Positions 38,356 to 47,439 of a stretch of 64,000 nt of DNA are shown here, one piece after another. The notes beneath the pieces were generated by a model. That model had not been told where the DNA came from and did no database searches. It worked only from the letters and a program-made list of their open reading frames with translations. The DNA comes from Kocuria coralli (GTDB taxonomy: Bacteria; Actinomycetota; Actinomycetes; Actinomycetales; Micrococcaceae): positions 1 to 64,000 of the forward strand of contig NZ_ML708621.1 of NCBI RefSeq assembly GCF_008831305.1, written 5' to 3'. Position numbers and translations under genes: made by a program. Each line of letters begins with the position of its first letter. Within the stretch, counting starts at the first letter, position 1.

Positions 38356-39876
38356 TCAGTGGTTGAGGTCCTTGGCTCGGGTGCCGTCCGAGCGGACGTC
38401 GGTCTCGTAGGAGCTGGCATCCAGGATGCCACCGCTACGGAGGACGTTGGTCTCCGTGGTCTGCACGCGCAGCGGAGGTGCCGCGGCGAAGTCACTGGGG
38501 TCTTCGGGGCGTCCCGGCAGGAACACGTTGAAGAACAGGTTCAGCAGCACCGCCACGATCGCCGCCGAGCTGATCCCCGAGTGGAAGATCGTCACGAACC
38601 AGCTCGGGAAGGAGTGCCAGAAGTCCGGGGAGACCACCGGGATGAGTCCGAAGGCGAGCGAGGCGGCGACGATCACCAGGTTGTTGTTGCCCTTGTAGGA
38701 GACCTTCGAGAGGGTGCGCACACCGCTCGCCGCGACCGTGCCGAAGAGCACGATGCCGGCGCCGCCCAGGACCGGGCCGGGGATCAGGCTGAACACCGCT
38801 GCCGCCATGGGGGAGAGCCCGAGCAGCACCAGGATCACGCCACCGGCGGCCACGGCGAAGCGGCTCTTGATCCCGGTCAGGGCCACCAGGCCGACGTTCT
38901 GCGCGAAGGCCGAGGCCGGGAAGGCGTTGAACAGCGGGGCCACCGTGGAGGCGATCATGTCGGCCCGCAGGCCGTCGCCGACCCTGCGCGAGTCGACCTT
39001 GGTCCCCACGACCTCGCCGACGGCCAGGACGTCTGCGGTCGTCTCCACCATGATCACCAGGATGACGATGAACATCGAGATGATCGCGCCGATCTCGAAC
39101 AGCGGCATACCGAACGCGAAGGGCTGCGGGAAGGCGAACGGGGCCGACTCGCCGATCACGGAGGCGTCGGCCATCCCCAGGATCAGGGCGACCACGGTGC
39201 CGATGGCCAGGCCCAGCAGGACGGCCAGACGCGAGAGCACCGCGATCTTGCTGAGCACGATCACCACCAGGAAGGTGAACAGGGCCAGCGCGATGTTCCC
39301 GAAGGCCGCGAAGTCGGGGTTCTCGACCATCTGGCCCTCGACCTCGATCATGGCGTTGCCCGTGATCCAGCCGGCGGCCACCGGCATCAGCGACAGGCCG
39401 ATCACCGTGATGATCGATCCGGTCACGACGGCGGGGAAGAACCTCACCACGCGGGAGAAGAAGGGCGTGATCACCAGCCCGATCGCCGAGGCGGCGATGA
39501 CCGCTCCGAAGACGTGCTGGATCCCCTCCTGACCCCGGTCGCCGATGATCGCCAGCATCGTGGACACCGAGGCGAACGAGGTGCCCTGGACGAGGGGGAG
39601 CTGCGAACCGAAGAACGGCACGCCGATGGTCTGCAGCATCGTGGCCAGGCCGCTGATGAACAGGCCGCAGGCGACGAGCAGCGCGGATTCCGTCGGTTCG
39701 AGGCCGGCCGCGCCCCCGACGATCAGGGGTACGGCGATCACCCCGCCGAACATCGCGAGGATGTGCTGCACGCCGTAGCCGAAGGTCTTGCCGAGGCCGA
39801 GGCGCTCGTCCTCCGGGCGGATGTCCACGGGGGACGGCGCCACGGAGTTGTCATGGGTGGAGTGGGTCATGGTCAT
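38356..39876 (-). CDS. NCS2 nucleobase:cation symporter, likely urate permease
   Basis: A 506-residue membrane protein with about 14 helices. NCS2 markers are the N-terminal GYGVQHILAMFGGVIAVPLI, GTSFASVSTM and the conserved segment NAFPASAFAQNVGLVALTGIKS. The last wording is that of the xanthine/uric acid branch (UapA, PucJ/PucK). The gene lies 43 nt behind uricase on the same strand, so urate is the most likely substrate. The AGGAGA site precedes ATG 39876. Confidence 0.9.
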   Translation of the reverse strand: MTMTHSTHDNSVAPSPVDIRPEDERLGLGKTFGYGVQHILAMFGGVIAVPLIVGGAAGLEPTESALLVACGLFISGLATMLQTIGVPFFGSQLPLVQGTSFASVSTMLAIIGDRGQEGIQHVFGAVIAASAIGLVITPFFSRVVRFFPAVVTGSIITVIGLSLMPVAAGWITGNAMIEVEGQMVENPDFAAFGNIALALFTFLVVIVLSKIAVLSRLAVLLGLAIGTVVALILGMADASVIGESAPFAFPQPFAFGMPLFEIGAIISMFIVILVIMVETTADVLAVGEVVGTKVDSRRVGDGLRADMIASTVAPLFNAFPASAFAQNVGLVALTGIKSRFAVAAGGVILVLLGLSPMAAAVFSLIPGPVLGGAGIVLFGTVAASGVRTLSKVSYKGNNNLVIVAASLAFGLIPVVSPDFWHSFPSWFVTIFHSGISSAAIVAVLLNLFFNVFLPGRPEDPSDFAAAPPLRVQTTETNVLRSGGILDASSYETDVRSDGTRAKDLNH

Positions 39877-39919
39877 CTGTCTTCTCCTGCGAATCCCATC
39901 CGCGCCTAGGCGGGATGGT

Positions 39920-40837
39920 TCAGACGAACGTCGGGACGTCTGTCCAGGCGGCGGGGGCGGGCTGGGCGCCGTCGCGTACGACGGTGCCTTCGATGAGACC
40001 GTAGGGACGGTCCGCGGCGATGAAGACCTCGTTGGGGTTCTCCAGGCCGAAGGGGCTCAGGTCGTAGACGAAGTGGTGCTTATTGGGCATCGCGAACCGC
40101 ACCTCGGCGATCTCGGGGCGGGCCTCGATCACGGCTCGTCCCATCTCGAAGAGCGTCTGCTGCAGGGCCAGCGAGTGCACCGAGGCGAAGGTGGACAGGA
40201 GCACGCCCGAGACCTCGGTGTAGAGGCCGTTGTAGTCGATGCCTGCCTCGACGGCCTCGGGCAGGAAGCGCCAGCGGCCGGTGACCGAGGTGGCCATGAT
40301 GCGATCGTCGGTCTCGACCAGGGTGGTGTACTTGTCCCGGGGGAAGCCCGCGAACTCGCTGCCCGAGGACTTGAGCACCACCAGGTCCTTGACGCCGCCG
40401 GTGACGTGCGTTTCGCCGTCCACCTTCTGCACAGTGGCCAGGCGGGTGCCCTGTCCCTTGCGGACGAAGGAGTGGTCGTGGCCCTGGCCATCGACCAGGA
40501 TCCGCTCCCACTCGTACTGCTCGGCCTGCCACAGACCGCCTTCGATCCACTCGAACTCGCTCGTGAAGTGCTCCCCGAGCGTCAGCAGGAACTCCTCGGG
40601 GGAAGCGATCCCGTGCTCCTTGGCGAAGGCGAAGACCGTGTTCTTCTGCGTGTCGGTGGCCACCACCAGGCTGTTGTCACCGGCCAGGTAGGAGTCGACG
40701 AGCTTCTCCCCGCGCAGCTGGGAGGTCACGTTCAGGTCCGTGATCTCATGGCGGGCGGTGTCGCGCTTGATGCGCACCACCCGGTTCTCGGCTTTGCCGT
40801 ACTTGTTGGCGCCTAGGGTTACGCTTACGTCGGTCAT
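39920..40837 (-). CDS. uox: Urate oxidase (uricase)
   Basis: Cofactor-free oxidation of urate to 5-hydroxyisourate. The 305-residue enzyme shows GANKYGKAENRVVRIKR with the active-site lysine K12, VVATDTQKNTVFA with the T61 region, and NKHHF at 252-256 with the catalytic histidine. The C-terminus PTFV is not a peroxisomal signal, as expected in bacteria. It begins the operon with the permease. AGAGGAA precedes the ATG. The intergenic region to the divergent regulator holds two operators. Confidence 0.95.
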   Translation of the reverse strand: MTDVSVTLGANKYGKAENRVVRIKRDTARHEITDLNVTSQLRGEKLVDSYLAGDNSLVVATDTQKNTVFAFAKEHGIASPEEFLLTLGEHFTSEFEWIEGGLWQAEQYEWERILVDGQGHDHSFVRKGQGTRLATVQKVDGETHVTGGVKDLVVLKSSGSEFAGFPRDKYTTLVETDDRIMATSVTGRWRFLPEAVEAGIDYNGLYTEVSGVLLSTFASVHSLALQQTLFEMGRAVIEARPEIAEVRFAMPNKHHFVYDLSPFGLENPNEVFIAADRPYGLIEGTVVRDGAQPAPAAWTDVPTFV

Positions 40838-40855
40838 GCTTCGTTCCTCTCGCTT

Positions 40856-40873
40856 GTTAAGCTTGCGCTTGAG
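40856..40873. promoter_or_regulatory. Operator 1 of the urate regulator
   Basis: GTTAAGC-TTGC-GCTTGAG, a dyad with core AAGC-N4-GCTT, 18 nt upstream of uox. Confidence 0.55.
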
Positions 40874-40875
40874 GA

Positions 40876-40893
40876 ATAAAGCTATTGCTTAAG
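40876..40893. promoter_or_regulatory. Operator 2 of the urate regulator
   Basis: ATAAAGC-TATT-GCTTAAG with the same AAGC-N4-GCTT core; its centre is exactly 20 bp from operator 1. Confidence 0.55.
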
Positions 40894-40977
40894 GATCCAC
40901 CGGTGGTTTCAGTGATGTGAAGATCGCGTTTCAGCTCCCGGGGCCTCCGGGTGCGGACGATGGGATAAGGAGCCCCA

Positions 40978-41628
40978 GTGTCAGAGCAACGAGCGGCGTC
41001 CGCCGAGAAGATCGGTGCCAGGCTGCGGCAGTTGCGCACTGAAGCGGGCATGTCGTTGCGCTCCGTCGCGGAGACGATCGGGATCTCCTCGAGCGCCCTC
41101 TCCCAGATCGAGAAGGGGGTCATGCAGCCGTCGGTCAACCGGCTCATCGAGATCGTCAGCGTCTTCGGCGTCCCCGTCTCGGCGATCTTCGACGACAACG
41201 ACGTCTTGCGCCCCGTGCCCCTGGAAGGCGGGCAGACCACCGAGCCGATCCCCGGCATCACGGTCTCCTCCGTGGGAGCGGGCTCGGAGACGGTGCTCGG
41301 CCAGGGCGTGGTCTACAAGAGGCTCACCCCGGTACGGGTGGAGGGCGTCGACCTGTACGAGACCGTGTATCCCCCGCTGACCTCATCCAGTATCGACGGC
41401 GCCATGCTGGTGCACAGCGGATTCGACGTCGGTCACGTGATCAGCGGCACGCTGCGTTTCGAGTTCACCGAGGGCACGGTGGAACTCGGTCCCGGTGGCT
41501 CGTTGTCCTTCTGGGCGAGCCGCCCTCACCGCGTCGTCAACGAATCGCCCGATGAGCCGGCGACGGCGATCTGGCTGACACTGCGCAATACGCCCCAGGC
41601 ACCGGGAGGCGCGGAGTTCGGGCACTGA
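40978..41628 (+). CDS. XRE-family regulator with C-terminal cupin domain
   Basis: The 216-residue transcription factor has a helix-turn-helix at residues 10-65 (LRQLRTEAGMSLRSVAETIG, then SSALSQIEKGVMQPSVNRL) and a cupin sensor domain at about 100-200 (HVISGTLRFEFTEGTVELGPG). It is divergent from uricase and sits among all the urate genes, so it probably regulates them, perhaps sensing a ureide or urate. GTG start with AAGGAG 5 nt upstream. The paired AAGC-N4-GCTT sites are its likely targets (inference). Confidence 0.85.
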   Translation: MSEQRAASAEKIGARLRQLRTEAGMSLRSVAETIGISSSALSQIEKGVMQPSVNRLIEIVSVFGVPVSAIFDDNDVLRPVPLEGGQTTEPIPGITVSSVGAGSETVLGQGVVYKRLTPVRVEGVDLYETVYPPLTSSSIDGAMLVHSGFDVGHVISGTLRFEFTEGTVELGPGGSLSFWASRPHRVVNESPDEPATAIWLTLRNTPQAPGGAEFGH

Positions 41629-41694
41629 GTGCCCTACCGGCTCCCGGCGACCGGGGCGTGGCTGAAGGGGCGTGCCCCTGAGGAGAGGACCGCC

Positions 41695-42018
41695 TCAGCT
41701 GCCGCGGTAGGTGGAGTACGAGAAGGGGCTCAGCAGCAGCGGCACGTGGTAGTGCGAGCTGTTGCTCACGGTGAAGGTCACCGTGACCACGGGGTAGAAC
41801 GCCTCGACGTCCTTGGCCTCGAAGTACGATCCGGTGTTGAAGACCACGGCGTAGTCGCCGGGAACGAGGGTCTCCGGGCCGAGTGCCAGGCGCCCGTCCG
41901 CATCGGTCACCCCGCGATCGATCTGCTCCCCCTCCAGGGTGGCGAGGGCGACCCCCATGCCGCTGGCCGGGGCGCCGGAGGCGGCGTCGAGGATGTGGGT
42001 GGTGAGATGGGCGCTCAT
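41695..42018 (-). CDS. uraH: 5-hydroxyisourate hydrolase
   Basis: A transthyretin-related enzyme converting 5-hydroxyisourate to OHCU. The 107-residue protein begins LTTHILDAASGAPA, with the catalytic histidine of THILD, and ends with the diagnostic YRGS. SSHYHVPLLLSPFSYSTY is also typical. The AAGGAGC site lies 5 nt before the ATG. It lies downstream of uraD on the same strand with a 122-nt gap that shows no gene. Confidence 0.96.
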   Translation of the reverse strand: MSAHLTTHILDAASGAPASGMGVALATLEGEQIDRGVTDADGRLALGPETLVPGDYAVVFNTGSYFEAKDVEAFYPVVTVTFTVSNSSHYHVPLLLSPFSYSTYRGS

Positions 42019-42140
42019 GATGTGCTCCTTCTACGGGTTCCCAGGACCGCGGTCCTGGCTTGCCTGGTGTGACTGGACGGGACGGGGGATGTGGGGCGGC
42101 TCGTATCAGGCCCTTGGCGCCGGATCGAGCCCGGCCTGGG

Positions 42141-42644
42141 CTATCCGGCTGCCGCGAGCTCTGTGCGCAGGCGCAGCAGGGCGATCTGACGGAGCTGGCC
42201 GATGGCCTCGGCGGTCTCGGCCCCGTCGTCGTTGCCGAGCCTGCGCCGGATCTCGGCGAGCATGTCCTCGGGCGACCTGCCCGCGGCGCGGATGAGGAAG
42301 ACCCGGCCGAAACGCTGCTCGTAGTCGGCGTTGGCCTGCGCCATGGCCGTGGTGACATCGGCGGAGGCGTCGCTCATCGCGGCCTGCTCACGCCGTGAGG
42401 CCTCGGCCTCGGTGCCCGAGCCGACGGGCTTCTGCCCGATCCGGGGATGATGCGCGAGCGCCGCATCGAGGTCCGCGGCGTCCCAGGACGAGGACGTCGA
42501 GGCAGCGGCGGCCGCAGCCTCCTCGACGGAGGCGAAAGGCCGGAGCATCACGACGGCCTCGGCCCAGGCGGGAACGTTCGCCCAGACCAGCGCCGCGGCC
42601 TTGGCCTCGGCTGGTTCGGCTCGATTGAATCCGGCGAGATCCAT
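42141..42644 (-). CDS. uraD: OHCU decarboxylase
   Basis: It catalyses the last step to (S)-allantoin. The 167-residue protein has the active-site motif HPRIG at 66-70, and the segments SRREQAAMSDA, NADYEQRFGRVFLIRAAGRS and EIRRRL are family-typical. TACGAT 7 nt before the ATG indicates a leaderless transcript with its own promoter. No allantoinase is encoded nearby, so the breakdown of allantoin must be encoded elsewhere. Confidence 0.95.
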   Translation of the reverse strand: MDLAGFNRAEPAEAKAAALVWANVPAWAEAVVMLRPFASVEEAAAAAASTSSSWDAADLDAALAHHPRIGQKPVGSGTEAEASRREQAAMSDASADVTTAMAQANADYEQRFGRVFLIRAAGRSPEDMLAEIRRRLGNDDGAETAEAIGQLRQIALLRLRTELAAAG

Positions 42645-42651
42645 GCCGCGG

Positions 42652-42657
42652 ATCGTA
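42652..42657 (-). promoter_or_regulatory. -10 element of leaderless uraD
   Basis: TACGAT on the minus strand, a 7-nt spacer, then ATG 42644. Confidence 0.55.
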
Positions 42658-42725
42658 CAGCGCCCATATTTCCGTCAGGTTTACCGGTCCGCCGCCGGCT
42701 GGAAGGCCCGGGCGACCGGATCCGC

Positions 42726-43589
42726 TCAGCGGGGCAGCACCACGGGCGTTCCGGTATCCGGATCCGCGATCACCTTGCAGGCCAGCCCGAAGACCTGTGC
42801 GATCCGGTCCTCGGTGAGGATCTCGGCCGGGGCACCGGCGGCCAGGGCTCGGCCCTCCTTCATCGCGATGATGTGGGTCGCGAAACGCGCGGCGTGATCG
42901 AGGTCGTGCAGCACCGCCACGATGGTCCGGCCCTCGGCCCGCAGGCGGTCGAGCAGGCGGAGGGTCTCCACCTGGTGCGCGATGTCCAGGAAGGTGGTGG
43001 GCTCGTCCAGCAGGAGCAACGGGGTGTCCTGGGCCAGCGACAGCGCGATCCAGACCCGCTGCCGCTGGCCCCCTGAGAGGGTGTCCACCAGTCGGTCGGA
43101 CAGCTCCTCGACGTGGGTCAGCCGCATCGCATGGGCAACGGCCCGTTCGTCGCCCTCCGTCCATTGCGCGAACAGGCTCTGGTGCGGATAGCGGCCGCGG
43201 CGCACGAGCTCCTCGACGCGGATGCCGTCGGGCACCGGTGACTGCTGGGGGAGCAGGCTCTGCCGGCGGGCCAGCTCCGCGGTCCGCACGGCCGCGATGT
43301 CCCGCCCGTCCAGGAGCACCCTCCCACTGCTGGGCGGGAGGAGGCGGGTGAACGCGCGCAGAAGCGTCGACTTGCCGCAGCCGTTGGGACCGATGATCGC
43401 GGTGAACCCGCCGCGCGGCACGGAGACGGACACGTCCTCCAGCACGGCCGACTCGGCGCGGTAGCCCACGGTGAGTCCCTCCGCGGTGAGCGCGCCGGCA
43501 GTGCCCGGCCGGTCGCCGAGGCCCCTTTCCGGTTCCATCCCCGGATCCCCTGCGGGATTCCTGGCGGGATTCTTGGCGGACATCTTCAC
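42726..43589 (-). CDS. Siderophore ABC importer 2, ATP-binding subunit
   Basis: A FepC-like ATPase of 287 residues. Walker A GPNGCGKST, LSGGQRQRVWIALSLAQ, LLLLDEPTTFLDIAHQ and the VLHDLDHAAR switch are intact, so this subunit could still work. Its close relative in the window is the ATPase at 53779. The GTG start is 1 nt after the upstream permease stop and behind GGAGGAG; ATG 43583 is an alternative. The 30-residue N-terminal extension is low complexity. Confidence 0.9.
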   Translation of the reverse strand: MKMSAKNPARNPAGDPGMEPERGLGDRPGTAGALTAEGLTVGYRAESAVLEDVSVSVPRGGFTAIIGPNGCGKSTLLRAFTRLLPPSSGRVLLDGRDIAAVRTAELARRQSLLPQQSPVPDGIRVEELVRRGRYPHQSLFAQWTEGDERAVAHAMRLTHVEELSDRLVDTLSGGQRQRVWIALSLAQDTPLLLLDEPTTFLDIAHQVETLRLLDRLRAEGRTIVAVLHDLDHAARFATHIIAMKEGRALAAGAPAEILTEDRIAQVFGLACKVIADPDTGTPVVLPR

Positions 43590-43590
43590 G

Positions 43591-44622
43591 TCAGCTCCTC
43601 CGGTCCTCTGTGAACAGCAGCCAGATCAGGTAGGCGCCGCCCAGGCACACGGTGACGGCGCCCACGGGCAGGCTGGACGACGGCAGCGCGTGCTGGGCGA
43701 TGAGGTCGCCGCCGACCAGCAGCACCGCGCCGGTCAGGGCGGCACCGACGGCGTCGAAACCACTCGTCCGGCGGCGGATCCTGCGCGAGATATGGGGTGC
43801 GGCCAGGGCGATGAAGGCGATCGGTCCCGTGACCGCCGTGACCAGGGAGGTGAAGGCGACGCCCACCAGGACGAGGATGGCCTTGACGGGCTCGGCCGGC
43901 ACACCGCGCACCCGGGCGGCGTCCTCGCCCAGTTCGAGCTGGCTGATCCTGCGCGCGAGCCAGGGGAGGACGCAGGCGACGACGATCGCGGCCGCACCCG
44001 CCGAGAGCACCTGCGGCCAGCGGATGCCGTTGAGCGTGCCCGCGCCCCAGACGGCGGCCCGCAGTGCCTCGTCCGCGTTCGCCTTGACGACGAACCAGGT
44101 GTTGGCGGAGCTGAGGAACGCGCTCACGGCGATACCCACGATGATGAGCCGGAAGCCCTGCAGACCCGCGGAGTAGGCCAGCAGGTAGACGAGGGCCGCC
44201 GTGAGGAGGCCGCCGGTCACCGCGCCGGCGGCGAAGGCGGCGTACCCGGTCCCTCCCAGCCAGATCACCGCGAGCACCCCGGTATAGGCGCCGGTGTTCA
44301 GCCCGATGATGTCCGGGCTGCCGAGCGGATTGCGCGTGAGGGTCTGGAACAGCGCCCCGCTCACGCCCAGGCACGCCCCGAACACCGCGGCGCCCAGCGC
44401 TCGCGGTGCCCGCCACTCCACGACCACCATGCGGTCCAGGGCCTCCGAACCGGGCAGGAACGCGGCCAGCACCCTGCCCAGGGGGATGTCTCGCTCGCCG
44501 AAGGACAGCGCTGCGAGGACCAGTCCGATCATGAGGACGATCAGGATGCAGGCGATGGCCGCATCCCGCCACGAGACCAGGCGGCTGAACGGCCCGATGC
44601 GTACGGGGCTCCGCTGGGTCAC
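43591..44622 (-). CDS. Siderophore ABC importer 2, FecCD permease (FepG-like), intact
   Basis: 343 residues, nine or ten helices. LTRNPLGSPDIIGLNTGAYTG is the cytosolic family motif, followed by GFRLIIVGIAVSAFLSSANTW and VTGPIAFIALAAPHISRR. The start is GTG 44622, which overlaps the stop of the preceding permease by 4 nt. The equivalent gene in importer 3 is at 52670. Its partner permease in this operon is disrupted, so this subunit may have no partner. Confidence 0.88.
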   Translation of the reverse strand: MTQRSPVRIGPFSRLVSWRDAAIACILIVLMIGLVLAALSFGERDIPLGRVLAAFLPGSEALDRMVVVEWRAPRALGAAVFGACLGVSGALFQTLTRNPLGSPDIIGLNTGAYTGVLAVIWLGGTGYAAFAAGAVTGGLLTAALVYLLAYSAGLQGFRLIIVGIAVSAFLSSANTWFVVKANADEALRAAVWGAGTLNGIRWPQVLSAGAAAIVVACVLPWLARRISQLELGEDAARVRGVPAEPVKAILVLVGVAFTSLVTAVTGPIAFIALAAPHISRRIRRRTSGFDAVGAALTGAVLLVGGDLIAQHALPSSSLPVGAVTVCLGGAYLIWLLFTEDRRS

Positions 44623-45683
44623 AGCCCGCCCCTCTCCGCCCGCCGGACCAGGAGCACCAGCACCGGCGCGCCCAGGAAGGCCGTCACGATGCCCGCCTGG
44701 AGCTCGGCGGGCCAGACCAGGAGCCGGCCGGTGATGTCGGCGGCCAGCAGGAGGACCGGGGCCAGGACCACGGAGAAGGCGAGCACCCAGCGCTGATCCG
44801 GTCCCGTCAGGGCGCGCACGGCGTGCGGGACCATGAGGCCCACGAACGCGATGGGGCCCGCCGCCGCCGTCGCGGCACCGCACAGCACGGTGATCACCAC
44901 GGTCATGAGCACGTGCACCGCGGTCACGGGGACCCCCAGGGTCTTCGCCCGCTCGTCGCCCATGGCCATCGCATTCGCCGCCCGTCCGGTCAGGAGGGCC
45001 AAGAACACCCCCGCGAGCACGAAGGGCACGATGACCGCGAGGGTGCCCTGAGGCCGGTCCGCCAGCGATCCGGCGCCCCAGAACCGCATCTGGTCGAACA
45101 CCTGGGGACGCAGCAGCGCGAGCGACTGGCTGACCCCGGTGAAGACCGCGGTCACGGCGACGCCCACCAGGGTCAGCCGCACGGGTGTCGCCCCGTGGGG
45201 GCCGCGCAGCGCGATCGCGTAGACGAGCACGAAGGAGCAGAGGGCGCCGGCGAAGGAGAACCACAGGTACTCCTGGATGCGCGTGAGTCCCAGGAAGGCC
45301 ACGGCCAGGGTGACGGCGAGTCACGCGCCCGCGTTGACGCCCAGGATCCCGGGGTCCGCGAGCGGGTTCCGGGTCACCGCCTGGGCCATGGCCCCCGCGG
45401 TCCCCAGCGCGGCCCCCACCACCACGCCCAGCAGGGTGCGCGGCAGCCGGAGGTCTGCCACCGTGACCTGGGCGATCAGGTCGTCCGGATGGAAGAGCGC
45501 CGCGAGGACGTCGGCCGGTGACAGGGCCGCGGAGCCGATGAAGAGGCTCAGGGCGGCCGTGAACGCGAGGACCGCGCAGGCGATGAGCAGCGCGAGCAGG
45601 AGCACGCCCGGGCGACGACGGCGCGGGACGTGCCCGTGGCCGGCGCGGACGCGCGGCTGCTGCGCGGACGAGGAGCCGATCAT
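44619..45683 (-). pseudogene. Siderophore ABC importer 2, FepD-like permease interrupted by TGA
   Basis: One open frame of 355 codons apart from TGA at 45323-45321. Before the stop there are 120 residues ending in LTRNPLADP-like [19 protein letters not shown]. After it, LAVTLAVAFLGL continues in the same frame to residue 354 (GPIAFVGLMVPHAVRAL, then VTAFLGAPVLVLLVRR). The intact paralogue at 51609 reads GVNAGAGFAV at this site, so the stop replaces one Gly/Ser codon by a point change. ATG 45683 overlaps the upstream stop by 4 nt. Without read-through, importer 2 lacks a permease. Confidence 0.82.
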
Positions 45684-47439
45684 TCCCGGTGTGGCTCCCG
45701 CTCCCCGGCGGGCTCCCGGGGCGTCAGCTCGACGGCGACCAGCCCCCAGCCCAGTCCGCGCGCTTCATGCGCGTGCCAGCCCGTCTCCTCCGCCAGCTCC
45801 GCCATCCGCTCCCAGGTCCGCGCGGGAACCCCGGTCGTGGCGAACCCGACCAGGCCGTGCAGCGCGGCGGCGGGGGAGAGGGCGTCCGGCGCCGGTGCGT
45901 CGAGCAGCAGCGCCCGCCGGCCGAGACCGGCCAGAGCGCGCAGGTGCTCACGGGCGCCGTCGTCGTCGAGGTGGTGGAGCAGCAAGGCGGAGATCGCGAC
46001 GTCGGCGGGCTCCGTCCCGGAGCCGGAACCCGAGCCGGAACCCGAGCCGGGCACAGCGCCGGTGCCGGTGGTGCCGATGCTCAGGCTGCCCGGGTAGCCG
46101 CCGCGAGCCGCCACCTCGAGCAGGACCGGGGCGCCGGGGCCCACCACGGTGATCTCATCGGCCCGCAGATCGCCCAGGGCGTGCACGATGCTGTGCTGCA
46201 GGTAGACGAGGGACTCGGATTCGTGCTCCAGGTGCTCGGCCATGGCCGGTTCCGCGAGCGAGTCCGCGAAGGACGAGCCGCTGGCGAGCTCCCAGGCCGA
46301 CGATCCCGTGCGGAGGGCATCGTCCAGGCGGGACAGGGAGAGGACCTGCTCGGCCTCCGGGCCGACGAACTCCTCCTGGGAGTGCTCGTCGTCGAGCAGA
46401 TCCCGGGCGGCAGGAGCGGCCGCCCAATCGTCAGCCTCCCGGGTCACGAGCCCTTGGGAGGCGAGAGCGCCGAGCAGCGGGTCGAGGCGCTGGCCGGGCA
46501 GGCCCAGCTCCCGGCTCAGCCGGCCGGCGGTCATCGGCCGGTCCGCCAGGGCGCGGAGGAGCCCCAGCTGCAGGGCGGTGCGCACGGCGAACCACGCCAC
46601 GGGCGGTTCCGGGAGCGCCGGGGCGACCGCGCCCGCCGACTCCTCCTTCTCCGCATGCCAGTAGCCGATGATGCTGCGGTGATCACGCGGGACCTTGCCC
46701 GCGATGAGCCTGCGCAGCGGCAGGAGGGAGGCCGCCTCCCCGGCAGCCCATACGAACGGGTTCTCGCCCAGGTCGTGCGTGGCGGCGAGGCGCTCGAAGG
46801 CAGCCGCGATCAGCTCCCCGTCCGGCCGGGGCATGAGCTCCCAGCGGACGGAGTCCCCCGCGGCCTCCCCGAGGTGCTGATGCGCGCTCGCATCGGCGGC
46901 GAAGGCCAGCACGTGCGCGGGGACCCGGACCGGCCGCTCGTCGAAGAAGCGCCCGATCGCCGGCAGCGCGGTCTCGTCGCCCACCAGCACGATCGAGCTG
47001 ATCTCCTCCGGCAGCACGAGCGACGACTTGGGTCCGACGAAGCTGAGCCGGTCACCGGGCCGGGCCTTCTGCGCCCACGCGGCGGCGGGGCCGTCTCCGT
47101 GCATGACGAAGTCGAGCACCAGCTCGCCCGTGGCGGGGTCGATGCGGCGCGGGGTGTAGTCCCGGGCGGCCCGGTGCGGCGCCGGCGTCCACTCGATGCC
47201 GTCGGCCAGCTGCAGCGGCAGCGCGGTCTCGACGGGACCGCCGTCGGCGAAGAGCAGCTTGACGTGGTCGTCGAACCGGGTGCCGCGAAGGCCGGGTGGT
47301 CGTGCCCGTCGCGGGAGAAGGCGCCCAGCTGGTCACCGCCGCACCGCACCCGCCGCATCCGTGGAGTCACGGACTCCACGGACACGACGTGCACGGTGCG
47401 GACCACCAGCGGGTGGATGACCAGGCCCTGCAGGCTCAC
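45680..47439 (-). pseudogene. Siderophore-interacting protein fused to methyltransferase-like domain, frameshifted
   Basis: From GTG 47439 the frame encodes the SIP start (VRTVHVVSVESVTPRMRRV) up to DGHDHPAF. The matching continuation RGTRFDDHVKLLFADGGPVE lies one frame away and runs to 45680. The intact paralogue at 54653 has NAFRSDGFDDEFKLFF here, so loss of one base around 47285-47290 explains the break. The rest shows the SIP motifs LVGDETALPAIGRFF and FVWAAGEA. A winged-helix and O-methyltransferase-like C-terminal half follows, with a GSGSGSGSGSG spacer made of 12-nt DNA repeats (about 46019-46050). The product as written would be truncated after about 60 normal residues. Confidence 0.8.

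Noticed and set aside
45321-45323. TGA in the permease as a selenocysteine codon.
   Set aside because: The intact paralogue has glycine here, no SECIS-like hairpin is evident and permeases of this family are not selenoproteins.
47283-47295. Programmed ribosomal frameshift in the SIP gene.
   Set aside because: No slippery heptamer or following pseudoknot is visible, and the paralogue has no shift.
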